In this document: positions 36,201-49,800 of the stretch, piece after piece
Position numbering within the stretch: position 1 is the first letter of the stretch
Layout of the letters: each line of letters opens with the position of its first letter
From: Istiophorus platypterus
Lineage: Eukaryota; Chordata; Actinopteri; Istiophoriformes; Istiophoridae
Assembly (NCBI GenBank): GCA_016859345.1
Contig: CM029129.1
Coordinates: 16,833,560-16,897,559 of the forward strand
Direction of reading: 5' to 3'
Length of the DNA: 64,000 nucleotides
Position numbers and translations under genes: made by a program
Notes under the pieces: generated by a model
Told to the model about the DNA's origin: nothing
The model's input: only the letters and a program-made list of their open reading frames with translations
Database searches by the model: none

Positions 36201-37851
36201 TTTATTTATCGCTGATAAAAATAATGAAATAATAAAATGTAGAACACAGTACAGCACTGGCTCGGTGGCTGCGAGACGCCCTGTTTTTTTTCTGTGTTCG
36301 CAGGTGGTGATGCTGCGTTCAGTCGGCGACCTTCTGCGCTACATTGATGAACACCACCTGACATCAGACTTCACCGCTAAAGTGGAGTATTGCCATAGCG
36401 ACTGGATCGTCCTCCGCACGGTACACGCCTCTGACGCGCTGCGAACAAGTCCACCAGGGCGTGGCATGTTCGCCGTCGTAGCCAAAGTGCACATCGCACC
36501 TCTGGTCTTTGAAACTGAAAATAGATAAACACAAGATATTGAACTAATGAAAACTATCAGCATTTTCTAGGCTTAGTGGATTTAGCAAAGCTAACGGCTG
36601 TTCCAGGGCTGTTACATCTTTCATGAGGATCTGGGATCCATGATATTTCTATGTGAGGATTCTGTCTTGTTGTAGTTATAAAACAGGCCCTAGGTTTGAT
36701 CTTGTATTTAATAATTTGGCTAAATAACTGAATTTGACAAACCCACGTGAATTGGAAATTTTTAATGTGTGTGGAAATGGTTGTGTGGGTATGTGTGTGC
36801 TTCTTTGTGTGTCTTTGTTTGTGTGTGTGTGTGTGTGTATGTGTGCGCATGTGCAGTCCATCGAGACCTTTGCAGTGACGGTGAAGGAGATCGCCCAGCT
36901 GCTGCAGGGCTTTGGATCAGAGCTTTCTGAAACCGAACTTCCGGATGAAGCCAGTGCCATCGAATTCCTTCTGCACTCGCACACACACCGATACCGCCAG
37001 ATGAAGGTTGTCGCTCCCCGGTCTTTCACCTTCCATTCTCACTCTCTGCCTCCGGCGGTTTTTGAGTTTGATTTCACTTTTTTTTTCCTTTTTTGCATTT
37101 CATGATTTCATTTTCCCCTCGTTGCTGTTTGTCATGTTGTTTCAGGACGATATCCGGAGTGTGATGAAAGAAGGACGCCTGCTTCTGTCCAACCTGGAAA
37201 CTGTCAGGGCCTCTAAGAGAGACGTAGAGGAGGAGAGGGAGATGCAGGCGGACGTAGACACTGTTCAGAGGTATAGTATCAGTGGAGAAGTGAGGTACAA
37301 TGTGAATGTGAAAGTCCATATATTTTTTAATCTTCCTTGGAGAAATTAATTGGACACAAGTTTTTAAATGAATAATAAAGAAGGATATCTAGATGAGAGG
37401 ACACATTTGATCCAAACTTATTCCTTGTACTAAACCTTTATTTCACCAGAAAGCTTGTCTGGAAGTCTGAGTGTCGTGTGTGCTCATGTGTTTATAGGCT
37501 CCTGGCTCAGCTCAGAGACATGGAGGAGGCGTTTGATGGCTTCTTTGAGAAACACCACCTGAAGCTGCAGCAGTACCTCCAGCTGCTGCACTACGAAATG
37601 AGCTTCCAGCAGGTGTGATGGCTGTTGCGTGTCCCTGCAGTTTCCTAAATAACGTCTGCTGCGACTCCGTGTTACACCGGGTTGATGATTAGCAGTGTGG
37701 TGATGCGTGTGTTCGTGTGCCTAGATGGAGGAGGTGCTGCAGCGGCTCTGTACCCAGGAGAAGGAGATCACCTCCGCTGGGACCACGTTAGTTCAAACAG
37801 AACAACTGCTGAAAGACCTGGAGACGCTGGACAAACAGGCTCAGGTCACAA

Positions 37852-37885
<34 letters not shown>

Positions 37886-40800
37886 ACACATGCAAACAAA
37901 TCAATCGAATCAACATCGAAGTGTGACCATGTAACTATTGCTGAGCAGCAGCCTTAATGAGCCAAGGAGCGGCTGTACTGATGAAATAAGTAATTCACTG
38001 AAGAGGCTAGTAAATGAAAGCAATTTGGATACGTCTGGCAATAAATGTGGCTGCTTATGACAAAAATAAACACGGTCACGCTTGACTTTGAGGTAGTTTG
38101 GGTAACTCAGTTACGTACCGCTGAATAAAAACCTACTTTGTGGCCTTCACTGTCCTAAGATTAGGAAAACGGAAAGCAGCAGTGACAGAAAAATGCGGTT
38201 CCCACGCCAAGTTGCCGTTTTATCAAGGTAACCAATTGGCAGTAGAAGCTGGTGTCAGAGGTTCTGTCACTGGTTGAGTAAAGCAGCAAACTGCAAGTCT
38301 GATCAGAAACCAAGCTGCTGCTTTGCTTCTCTCCATCGGGTTTTTGTCGGACCAGGGATCATTCTTTCTTTTTTGTAGCTTGACCCTCCGCAGATCTTAC
38401 CCTTTTCTTCTTACCTGTTTTTCTCTGATCGTTAGTGGCTTTTCCATTTTCCCTGACATGTTTGTTGCGGTCACTTTCCTTTTTGTTGTCTTTATGTTCA
38501 CACATGACGGCGTCTCTCAGCACATCTGAAAAGTGGCTGTGCCCAGCGATTTTAGGAAAAAGTAGGTTTCAGTGGCTAAAATGAAAGTAGCAGTGGGTTT
38601 GGTGCCTTATAAGTTCAAAAACCAACTTTTGTGTTTTCTGAAAAAGAATTTACTTTTTATACATTTAAAAGTCACATTATTTCATTTTTTTTTTTTAATG
38701 AAAAGAAGTATAATAAAATGTTGGCGGACTCATTTGGAAACCAAAGCCTTGATGTAGGTTTGTGTGTGTGTCTGGGTGTGGATCAGGAGGAGATGGCTCG
38801 TGCCCAGGTGGTGATCCTGCACGGTCACCAGCTTGCCGCCAACCACCACTACGCCCTGGCGCTCATTGTCCAGCGCTGCAATGAGCTGCGGCACCTCTGC
38901 GACGTCATTACCAATGCGATCCGCACCAAGCGGGCTTCGCTCACCCGGGCACGAGACCTGCTGCAACGCCTCGAAGAGGTAAGAGATGCTTCATGACAAG
39001 CAAGCAGACTCACCCAAAGATTTACACAGCGTAGAGCAGGAGAAATGTTAGCTGCATGTTTGGTTTAATATTGAAACGTTAAAGAAAAAGTAATCGTCGC
39101 AAATGCAGGTGTGCAATGCCTCGAAGCTGTGTTCTCCATCTTAGATTTGTGCTCCTCAAAGACAAATATTGATTTAAAAAAAAAAAAAAACCTTCAAAAA
39201 ACGGCTGTTAAAGTTCTCTAGTGAATCTTTACTTTTTTTTTTGTTTTAATCAAATTTAAATATCTGTTTAATGTGCCTTAAAACAAAGAACGTCTCAGTA
39301 AGATCATTCGTGTACATGTGTGTGTTTTCTAGTGCTGTGCCCTCCGTCTTTGTGTGTGTGCAGGCACTTCGTTGGTGTGACAAGGGAGCCTATCTCCTGG
39401 CTAGTCAGATGGTGGACAAGTTCCAAACCAGAGAGGGGGCTCAGGAGGCTCTGCAGTACCTGAGCTTGCACCAGGAGAGGGCGCCTAGCGCTCTGAAAAA
39501 CAGCCAGGGCACTCTGAGCCTGGAGTTTGAAGCCATACTCAGCCCACAGCTGCAGGTAAGCCGCCGCTACTGGCGCCAAGCACGCGGAGGACCCGCAAAA
39601 CAGCCTCGCCTCACACGTTCTCCTCCTCTCTAGTCCCAAATTTCCATGGTAACGGAGAAGCTGGACTCAGTGCAGGCCATGATCAGAAACAGAGAGCAGT
39701 GCCTGAGGAGGCTGGCGGATATGCAGGTCAGGCCCATCCAGCTGGTGGCCCCGCGGCCTGAGCCTGACGCCACCATGCAACGCTGCAAGTCGCCCCTCTT
39801 CTCCCCCAAACATGGTACGAGCCTCTCATACGGCCCCTTTTCCTCACAGCGATCCTCATGAAACTAGGTCAGAATCAACTTACGCTGCGGTTTCACTTGT
39901 TTTAAGAATTTAGTAAAGGCAGGATAAATATCAAATTCATGAAAACAAAATGATCTCATCCCCCATTTGTCATCGTCTGGAGTGTGTTTTTTTTCCATGA
40001 AAATGAGATACTTTCTCATGGCTTTTTACGCGACCTGCTCTTACTCTGTTGTATCTCTCATGTGCAGTCATTTTCTTCTTGCACTGTCAAACTGTCTGCA
40101 GGAGTTGACTTAAACGTCCTGAACTCCAAGTTTTCCTTTGACCTTCTTCCTGGCAAGAGAGCTGCGAGGAGAAACAACAGCCAACGCAAGGTGTGTGTGC
40201 ATTAGACAAAATTACATCTTTACCTGATAATGATGCGACATGTAAAACCAGGAGAACAATTCACTTGTTACCTGTGTTTCTTTGCCAGATCGAGGTGATG
40301 CATGATTACCAAGGCAACCGCAGCTGTCTGTACGGCCCCACTCCCGATACAGATTCAGAGGTGGAAGACAATCCGGAGCAGGTCACACGGTGGGCAACCT
40401 TTTGACCTCTCTCACCTGATCCCTGACCTAAACCTTGACCTCTGACCCCCTCTTGCATCAATTGTCTGTGTTAGTGTGCAGCTGTATGTGTGTGACCCAT
40501 GCAGGAGTTTGTCCAGCTTCTTTTCCACAGTGTTAAACAGCGGCATTGAGCATTTCTTTAGCTTTGCATTCAGCTTTTTTTTTCTTATTCTCACTCTTTG
40601 CAGCCATATTATGAAGGAACTGATAGCCACAGAGAGGATCTATGTGGACGAGCTGCTCTCTGTCCTTCTGGTGAGTTTGTTTTCAGATTATGTTATGCCA
40701 TCCTTTTTCTTTTGTCAGTTTACAGTTCAGGGCTTCCTGGGAGGGAGGAAGATGTCTTGGTTAAACCAAGCTTTCCTCCTGCCGGTGGGCTTATACCAGT

Positions 40801-43800
40801 AATAATGATGCTTCCACTGCTCGGACTTCAGATATGTCAGTGTCCAGCAGATAGACATGCTATTTTTCCAAAATGAAAAGGAGACGAAAAAGCATTCTTT
40901 ATTTCTTATTTCTCCCTGATCTTCCCAGTTCCTCTGGTTTTCTTCACTCGTTGTCTTCTTGTTTCTCTTTCTCTTATTATGTCTTCCGGTCTCCTCTCCT
41001 CTACACTACACTACACTAATCAGGGCTACAGGGCAGAAATGGAGGACCCATCCATGTCTTATCTTCTTCCCTCAGCTCTACGCAGTCAGAAGGATGTTCT
41101 ATTTGGCAACATGCCAGAGATTTACCAGTTTCACAGCAGGCAAGTCACACATGCATGCATGCACACACACACACACACACAAACATACACACAGTGCTCA
41201 GAGGCTGTTGCCCTTGTCTGCCCCTCTTTTCACCAATCTAATTTCCTTTCATTTTCCTCTTGGATTCTCCATTCAGGATCTTCCTTCAAGATCTGCAGAG
41301 CTGCCTGGAGACACCAGAGAGGGTGGGGGCTTGCTTCCTGCAGCGGGTGAGGAAATATGAGGAGAGACATGAGGACTCAGTGGGAAGTGATATGATGTAA
41401 CATACCTAAGTGAACGTGTGTGTGTGTGTGTGTGCGTGTGTGTGTTTGAGAGCAGAAAGAGAAGTTCCAGGTGTACGAGCGTTACTGCCAAAACAAGCCT
41501 CGCTCTGAGTTGCTATGGAGACAGTGCTCTGATTCGCCCTTCTTTCAGGTAGCTACATGCTGTATGATGTTGTTGTCATATCGTACATGACAACGGCAGA
41601 CATAATTAATTATTTTCAGAACAGAGTCGATTTTTCCAGCGTATTCCAAGCAGCAAAGTCTATTAAAAACGTCTCTTTCTCTCTCTCTCTCTCTCCCTTG
41701 CTCTCTCACTCCGGCAGGAGTGCCAGAAGAAGCTGGAACACAAGCTGGGTTTGGACTCTTACCTCCTGAAACCAGTCCAGCGCCTCACCAAGTACCAGCT
41801 GCTACTCAAGGTTCTGTACATCTGTGATGCACAGGACTCTCAGTGATGGAGGGTCCTGTAGCAATGCATCTCAGGCAATGACATGAATGTTTTGAACTGT
41901 TCTTGAGGTTAGATGTCCATTAATAATAATAGGAAAGTAAAAAAGTAAAACAAAAAAATAGGTAATGTTACAAAAGAGTTTGCTGCTTTGATGAAAAAGT
42001 GCATCAGTGACAACATTTTTGGAATCTATGTCACTGTGTACGCTGCGAGGATTAGTTTAACACTGCTTTGAAACAGGAAAAAAAAATAAGCCATGTGGTC
42101 AGTCAGTCTGCACAGAAATAGGTTTTGTTTCAAAAGAAATAAATGTTGCGTTCGGACGGATGAAGAGACGTCAACGCCAAGAGCCAAAAAGATCGGGAAC
42201 AGTTACACCGACGTCAAAGATAAGGCACACTGAGACACAGACGAATAAGAGCACTTGTGTGGACGCAAGTAGACATCCTGAACAGGCACGGAGACAAATT
42301 GAGTTGTCAACAGGCAGGCAATCATTTAAACTTAAGTGCAGACATCCATGCGGGTGGACAACAAGGCAGAGCTAGATTAGATAAACTGAAAAACACGGAG
42401 CTGTCAACCTGTATCTCTGTTCTGGTTCAGGAGCTGCTGAAGCACTGTACAGAGGAGCGATACCGCTGTGAACTCCAGGAGGCTCTGGACTCCATGCTGG
42501 AGCTGCTCAAGTCTGTCAATGACTCCATGCATCAGATAGCCATCACCGGATATCAGGTACCAGCCGGTCAAATCCATAAATGAGTTAGTGAGGACAGTCA
42601 TTGCGCTGGATGGCGGGATTGATGATATTTCATCATGCTTTAATATAAAATGGTTGAAATGAAGATCATCCCTTTGTCTGCTCTTCTCCGACTAAAACAC
42701 AGGTAGCGATTGCAATGTCTGGGGAGAAAGAGGAGTGTAAGAGTTGTGAATACTTTTCTTTTTTTCACCATAACACATGGAAAAATGAATATGATTTTTT
42801 TCACTATTTAAGTGTTTTTCATCTATCCCAGTTTCTTATCTCATTTAATCTGCAATATAATATCACCCATTTTCTTTCATTTTCTGTTACCTCAGGCATA
42901 AATTGACAACTGTGAAATGAATCTCCAAAGTTTTATGAACTTGGAACTATTATAATTAACTGGATTGATTTAATGACACTTGTGGGAAAACTACATTCAG
43001 TTGGGCATGTTTTGGTTTTGTCTGCTCAGAAAATAGAAAATAACAAGCGTTTCGAATACTGTATTTCCACTATTCGCCACAATATATTTACTATCAGCAA
43101 AGGTTCAAATATTACTCTTTCCAATTTGGAGACAGTTACAAAATTCCTCTTCTGTATCTTTGGATTAGATTAGATTCAGCTTCATTGTGAATGCACCAAG
43201 TGCAAGTACTGAGACAACGAAACGCAGTTTGGCATCTAACCAGAAGTGCAAAATAAGGTAAAAAATGTGCACTGTTGTAGTAGTTATATTAGTAGTTATA
43301 GTAGTCATTTTTCTTTCCGTTATTCATTGTGGAATTGTATTGCCTAATCCAAAACAAATTTCCCCATGGAGACAAATAAAGTAAATCTAATCTATTCTTA
43401 CCTTATTTTTAGCAGTGTTTTTTGCTTCATGTCTTTCTAACAGTACCTTTAACTGTTTAAGCGTATAAACACTTTTAAATCCAGAAACTGCAGCACAAAA
43501 GTTAAAAAAAAAAAAAACTTATTTAGTTTTCTAATAACCACAACTCTGTCATTCAACATAGTCTGAGGTATAGTCTTGAATCACACTGCTAAATTTTAAC
43601 GTAAACCAATTCTGTTGGTGGAAGGTTACCGAGTCACAAATAGTTTCCTACTTGTGTTGATGGTTGAAGGGGGTCCATGTAACGTAAAGGTGCAGTTAGT
43701 CTGTGTCACAGCCTTTTCTGTCCACCTGTCTGTCCACCCGTCCGTCCGTCCATCCGTCCGTCCATCCGTCCGTCCGTCCCTCCCAGGGTGACCTCGGCCA

Positions 43801-46800
43801 GCTGGGCCGTGTGGTGATGCAGGGAGGCTTCAGCGTGTGGATTAGCCATAAGAGGGCAGCGGTGCGAATGAAAGAGCTGGCCAGGTTCAAACCCATGCAG
43901 AGACATCTCTTCCTCTATGAACACGCTCTGCTCTTCTGCAAGCGCAGAGACGAGGACAACCACGACAGGACGCCCTTCTACAGCTTCAAATCCTGCCTCA
44001 GAGTAACAATACATAATACACTCACTTTATTAGGTACACCTAGCTACATCCAATGCAACCCAATTCAACAGCCTTACAATAAGTCATCCCTTTATGTTGC
44101 TTATCTTGATTTTTTGCCGGTTATGATTCAACTGTGACTTAAAGGAATCATTTTGGAGGCTGAAAATTGGGGAACCGCTGAATTGCTCTGCCTATTTTTC
44201 TTAGACGTAACCCTTGGTTGCAATTTCTGATCTAAATAACTGGTGCAGAACCGGGAACCATGACAGGTTATGGTGAAGTTAATGACTGTTCTCGCTTTCT
44301 CTAGATGAGTGCAGTGGGAATCACAGAAAATGTGAAAGGAGATATGAAGAAATTTGAGATCTGGTACAGTGGCAGAGAAGTAGTTTACATAGTTCAGGTA
44401 TTTGACCTTCTGTTTTCTATTTTCTGTCTATTTTATGATTGCACCGTGTTCCCGTGTCTGAACCTTAAGCTCTTTCGCTCACACAACTGTGTGGTGTTAT
44501 GGTCTTTTCTGTGCTTTGTATGATTGTGTGTGTGTGTGTGTGTATGTATGTGTGTTTGTGTGTGTGTGTGTATGCATGTGTGTCTGTGCGCGTGCACACA
44601 CTTGTCTGTCTAGGCGCCCACACTGGAGGTCAAAGTTGCCTGGCTGACAGAGATTCGAAAAATTCTCACCAACCAGGAGAAACAGTGTCAAGGTTTCCGT
44701 TGTTGTTACGATTCAGTCGCTGCCTCTATGTTTCCTTCTTACTCTGAAAAGCCTGATTTTATTTTGTTTGACTTTGGTTCAGCTCTCGTTTTTCCTAATT
44801 TGAGGAAGCAATCTAGAACTATAGATCTATTTTTTAACCTCCTTCCATGTCAGCTTATGTTCGCCACTGCTTGTGCAGCAGAGTAGAATTTTTTTTTTCA
44901 GACATAGCAGATGTTTGAGCGTTTGTATGACAGTCTTTCAGTAGAATCGATTCTGTTTGTTGTATATATCATTTTTCTTTAAATTGAAGCCACTTCTCTG
45001 TGTTACCTGTCCCTTGTCCTTTCCTCAGATGAGGCCCCTCTACCACTTTCAGACAACCCCCTCTCTGACAGGTGATTCTCTCTGCATGACCTCCCCTATC
45101 ATCCTCTGTTTCACCACCACAAACCTCCTGATGTGTGTGGTGGGGAGAATGAGCGGATTCCCTTTTAATCCGGGTCTTAATCCAGAAATTGATTTAAAAA
45201 AATAGGTAAATTAGGGGGAAAAAATTCTCCCACCTATAGTGTTCACAATGAAATCTCAATTTCTGAAATGAATTGATGGTCAAATATCTCCTCAAATTCA
45301 CCCATGTGCCACCCTATCTTATTATTTTTTTATAACAAAACATCATGATTATTTATACACAGGATGTTAAAGTTATTGAATGAATTTTCTATTAGTTCAG
45401 TGTGTGTCTATGGCTATGTATAATCAACTTTGTCATTACCCTTGAGTGTGTTGACAGATATGTTAATGATCCTTGGGTTTTGCGAACATCTTAGCATTAG
45501 ATTGTGAGGGAATGATAATAAAAGTCAGTTGGAAAAGCTGGAACACTGATCATTTAGTTGTTGCTAAGATGCTTGTAGTCATTGAAAGTACCGGTTTGTC
45601 TAGGACAGTGTCAATAATGGAGACTTAAAATGTGCTAATGTAAGTGTATGTGTGCGTGGAGCTTTTGTAGGAGATGCAAAAGATCTGTTTACTGATAGCA
45701 TGCAAGCATGTTGTGGATTTGATGAGGGACTGAGTCTTTTGAACTTCACAATACACAACATGATGTTGTCATTTTGAAAAAATTAACATCATTGGCATGT
45801 ATTTTTTTTGGTCAGATATTTGAAGAACATGTATTTCTTCATGAACTTAAAGGAAAGTCTGTTGATATTATATATGTTTCTTATGGTCACCAAATTTCAT
45901 GGAAAGACCAAAACCGACCCATCAATTGATCCTACTTATAGTATATTCTTTGTAGCTGAAGCATGTATCAGCTTATTCCTCTGTGTCATAGACCTCCATT
46001 GTTCAAAAACATTTAAAAACACATCAGCGAGCTTAACTATTGAACCGAGTGACATGTTCCTTTTAATACCACGAACAAGGTCACTGTAGCGTATCTTGTG
46101 TCATTCTCACATACAGTGTCCCGCTGCACCTAAACCAGCACATCAAATGTGTATCGGTCCACAGCTGAAAATATTCTACAACAATTGCACCGTTTCCTCC
46201 TGTCGGAAAAACGTTTGCCAAGAACTTTAGCGCCCAGCTGTTTTGGGAAAATGTAGAACCCTTTGGAATATTAAACTGTATATTTAACATATTCAGGAGG
46301 AATCAATGGGCTTGAGTCTAGGGACTGAAAGAAAGACCAGCAAAGGTTTGGTTTTGGCCTCTTCATGGGATTTGTTGACAATATAAAATAATGCCGGCCT
46401 TATCCTTTAGGTACATACATTCAAAAAGAGTCTAAGTTCAGCTGTGAAAGTACCTGAGCATGAGATAATAGTGATCAGAGATTGTCTTGTGGGACTTTGT
46501 GATTCTTACTAACAGATGGAGGATGCGATACTTTGAATGCCTGCCACTTTTTGAATGATTTGTGTATATAAAATAGTTCTAGGTCACAGCATTTGTAAGT
46601 AATTAAAGAATTTCTACTTTATTTTTCAAGAGGTAGGATTTAATGTATCCAGAAAAAAATGTACTTTGAATATTTTCCTTTGATTATATACATTTTCTTC
46701 CTATATCCTGTGCTATATTGGACAAACTTCACCTATCTACAACATAAAGCAGGTTAAACCACACTGAATTATTTGCAAATGCTTTTTAATCAGGGCCTGG

Positions 46801-49800
46801 TATGTGTGTAAAACACAGTAAACTCAAAGTAACATTTCCATATATTGCAGTGATCTCTGATGAAATTGATATTTGTGTATAAACTCAAACATCCTTTTAA
46901 ATCAGATGCTGAAATATATGTGATTGTGAACCTAATGGAATGCTTTATTAATTTACAGAATGTGGATGAGCTTGTTTTGTGACACCGTGGATGTTGTTGT
47001 TGTTTGTTTTTGTTGTTTGTTGTGGTCATGTCTTGTTCCCATGGTGATGCTGTTTAGTGCATCAGAGATGTGTGTGTCGTGGGGTGGAGCACCGGTGGGA
47101 GGCTGCTCAGCGTGTTTCCCTGTTCCTCACAGCTCCTTGGCAACAAGCCACTCCCACAGGCCCCGGGGGGAGGAGTCAATACATACTAGTCCCGCCCACT
47201 CGGAACCCGTGGTTCACTCGCCTCGACGCAGTGAGTTGCTGATAACAGTTTCAAGAAGCAGAACATACACACATAAATACACTAATTAATTACCTTTTCC
47301 AAAAATCACTTCATGCTATTTGTGTCTTTTCTTTGCGTTATTTACTACATTTTCTTTCGATTCCTGCTCTTAACAAATTCATGAGAAGCAAGGTGTGGAA
47401 AGTTGGTTTGTGTTTATGTATGTAATAAATAAAAAGGATGTCATTGTACTTCACTGCACTGCATTAAAACATTACAAAAAGGAAAAAAAAACAGCATAAA
47501 ACCATTAAAGTAATCTTGTTAAAGAATAGAAACCTTTTAAAGAAAATTAAAATAAATGCACTCTTGGAGCAGTTAGCATCCCTCTACCTCATGACCTGAG
47601 GGACCAAGAAGGTTCTTACGGTAAAAGACAGTCAAAGATGAGTTTTGATCCTTTTCTGTTGGGTGATTTATAGAAATGCAGCCGTCCTTCCAACTCTTTT
47701 CTATGGGGCACTCGAAGTCTGTGCAGCGACCTATTAAGTGATTTGTTCACATTTCTCAGTTTTTATTAGGACCCTAGCAACAGCTTTGTGAATGAGCTTA
47801 AGTTGTCTGAGAGTTTTTTTGTGGGCCACTAAGAAAAGACTATTCTAGTATTCTAATCTGCTGGAAGTAAAGGCATGGTTTAGTTTATCCTAAACTAAAC
47901 CTTACTCCTGATATGAATCCTCAGATTCTTGCTATGTTTTTAATATGGTAGAATTCAGACTTTATAATTGTTTTGATGTGACTGTCCAAAATGACACCAA
48001 GATTTCTTACTAGGATTTTGGTTTTCAGAGACAGAGCCCAGATAATCGTTAACTTTCAGCCTTCCTTTTTTTGTGACAAATATCTCTGTTTTGTCTGCCT
48101 TTATCCAGAGAAATTCAGATTCATCCAATCATTAATTGTTTAATGATACAATGCTATGTGTAATTGTAGAGAGAATCTATGTGAATATAGTCATATTGTG
48201 ACTGAGCAAGGTAAGTTTGGTTGTCATCTGCATAATTATAATAGGTCATACTATAGTTTTGTATAATGCAGTCTAATGGAAGCATGTAAATATTAAATAG
48301 AAGAGGACCAAGAATCGAGCCTTGGGGAACCCCTCCCATCATTTTGGTCTGCTCAGATGTATAATTAGCAGTTGAGACAAATTAGTTCCTGTCCTGAAGA
48401 AATGACTTGAATTACTTAGGGGCCAAAACCAGTTTTCTAGTATGTCCAGTAATATTATATGATCAACTGTGTAAAAAGCAGCAGGAGAAGCATGAGAAGC
48501 TTCTGATTTTGCTTTTCTAAAAACCTGGTCTCCAGTAGATTTTCAGCTTTACTTCTCACTTTAGATCAACCATGACTGGAAGTTTGCCTTGCACCTAGGT
48601 GAAACATAGAACACACACCGATTTAAGATACATAAAAGATACATAAAGATACATAAAAGATACATAAAAAATAAAATACAGTGTCAGAAAAATAGGAATA
48701 TGTAAACAAATGCTAAAATCTACTAGACAGACTCATGAGGATAAAGTGCCTAGATATTTATAGAACCAAACCTTATAAATGAATTGTACCTTATCAATGG
48801 TCGGTTGGATTGAAAGTCAACCCACAGTTATTATTATAGAATTTCCTGAAGCAGACACAGGGGTTTTCTTTGAATAAAGATGATAGGAATTTGGTGGCTT
48901 CCATATACACCCTGGATGAACTGAAAAGACATCTTTATCATTACTGTCATTTTTCAGTGGATAAGTCATGAAAAGAATTAGTGGTCAAAAAGTATAGCAC
49001 TACAGTTTTAAGTTGTCTCACCTGCAGGTTGGCCTGTCCCTGCTCACTCAGTGGCAATCTGTGAAGGCCTGGAGGACTGGGGCGCTACAGACCTCTCCAA
49101 CCTATCAGACTCAGAGGAGGAGGATCAGCCTGCCCCGTTGGTGAGATTTTGTTCTAGAGAAATTATTTACAGTTATGATGAGTGGGAATAATGATCCCCA
49201 AGCCTTTTGGGTATATTCGCTACAAGCAGACCACAACAAGTGTAATCACCAACTATGGGTTGTGGGACTGGGCCTGGTGTCCCCTTGCATTTCCAACCAT
49301 ACACTGAGGATACACACTTGTTAGATCATTTGTTTGGCCTCAAACAACTGACAAAATGTTTCAGCTTATCCTGGAAATTCAGCTTCTATACGCTACCCAA
49401 CAAACTGCCAGCTATATTGACATAAAGCATATGCAACCTTAAATAGTGTTTCAAACTCACTTGAGTACTGTGTGACAATGGTTAACTTCTTTAAGCAATG
49501 CAAGTTTTGACTGACTGGATAAAATCTTACTAGCTTACCGTGGCTGTGTTCACTCGCTGCTGAGACCGTTCAGTACTATAAAGCCATACAAACCTGTATA
49601 CTTGACTCAATTCTTCCTGACTGTTGGTAGTACTAGCTCTTGCAAACACTTGCTGCCCTCAGCGCTTCCCATACATACTGAATGGCAGCCCGCACATCAA
49701 AGTTTGTCGATGTTTAACGTCCACTCAGTAGTAGCATATCACACTAGTGGGTCCTGCACTCTTGTGACCTGAAAAGTTTACAAGGCCCAATACTTGAGAT

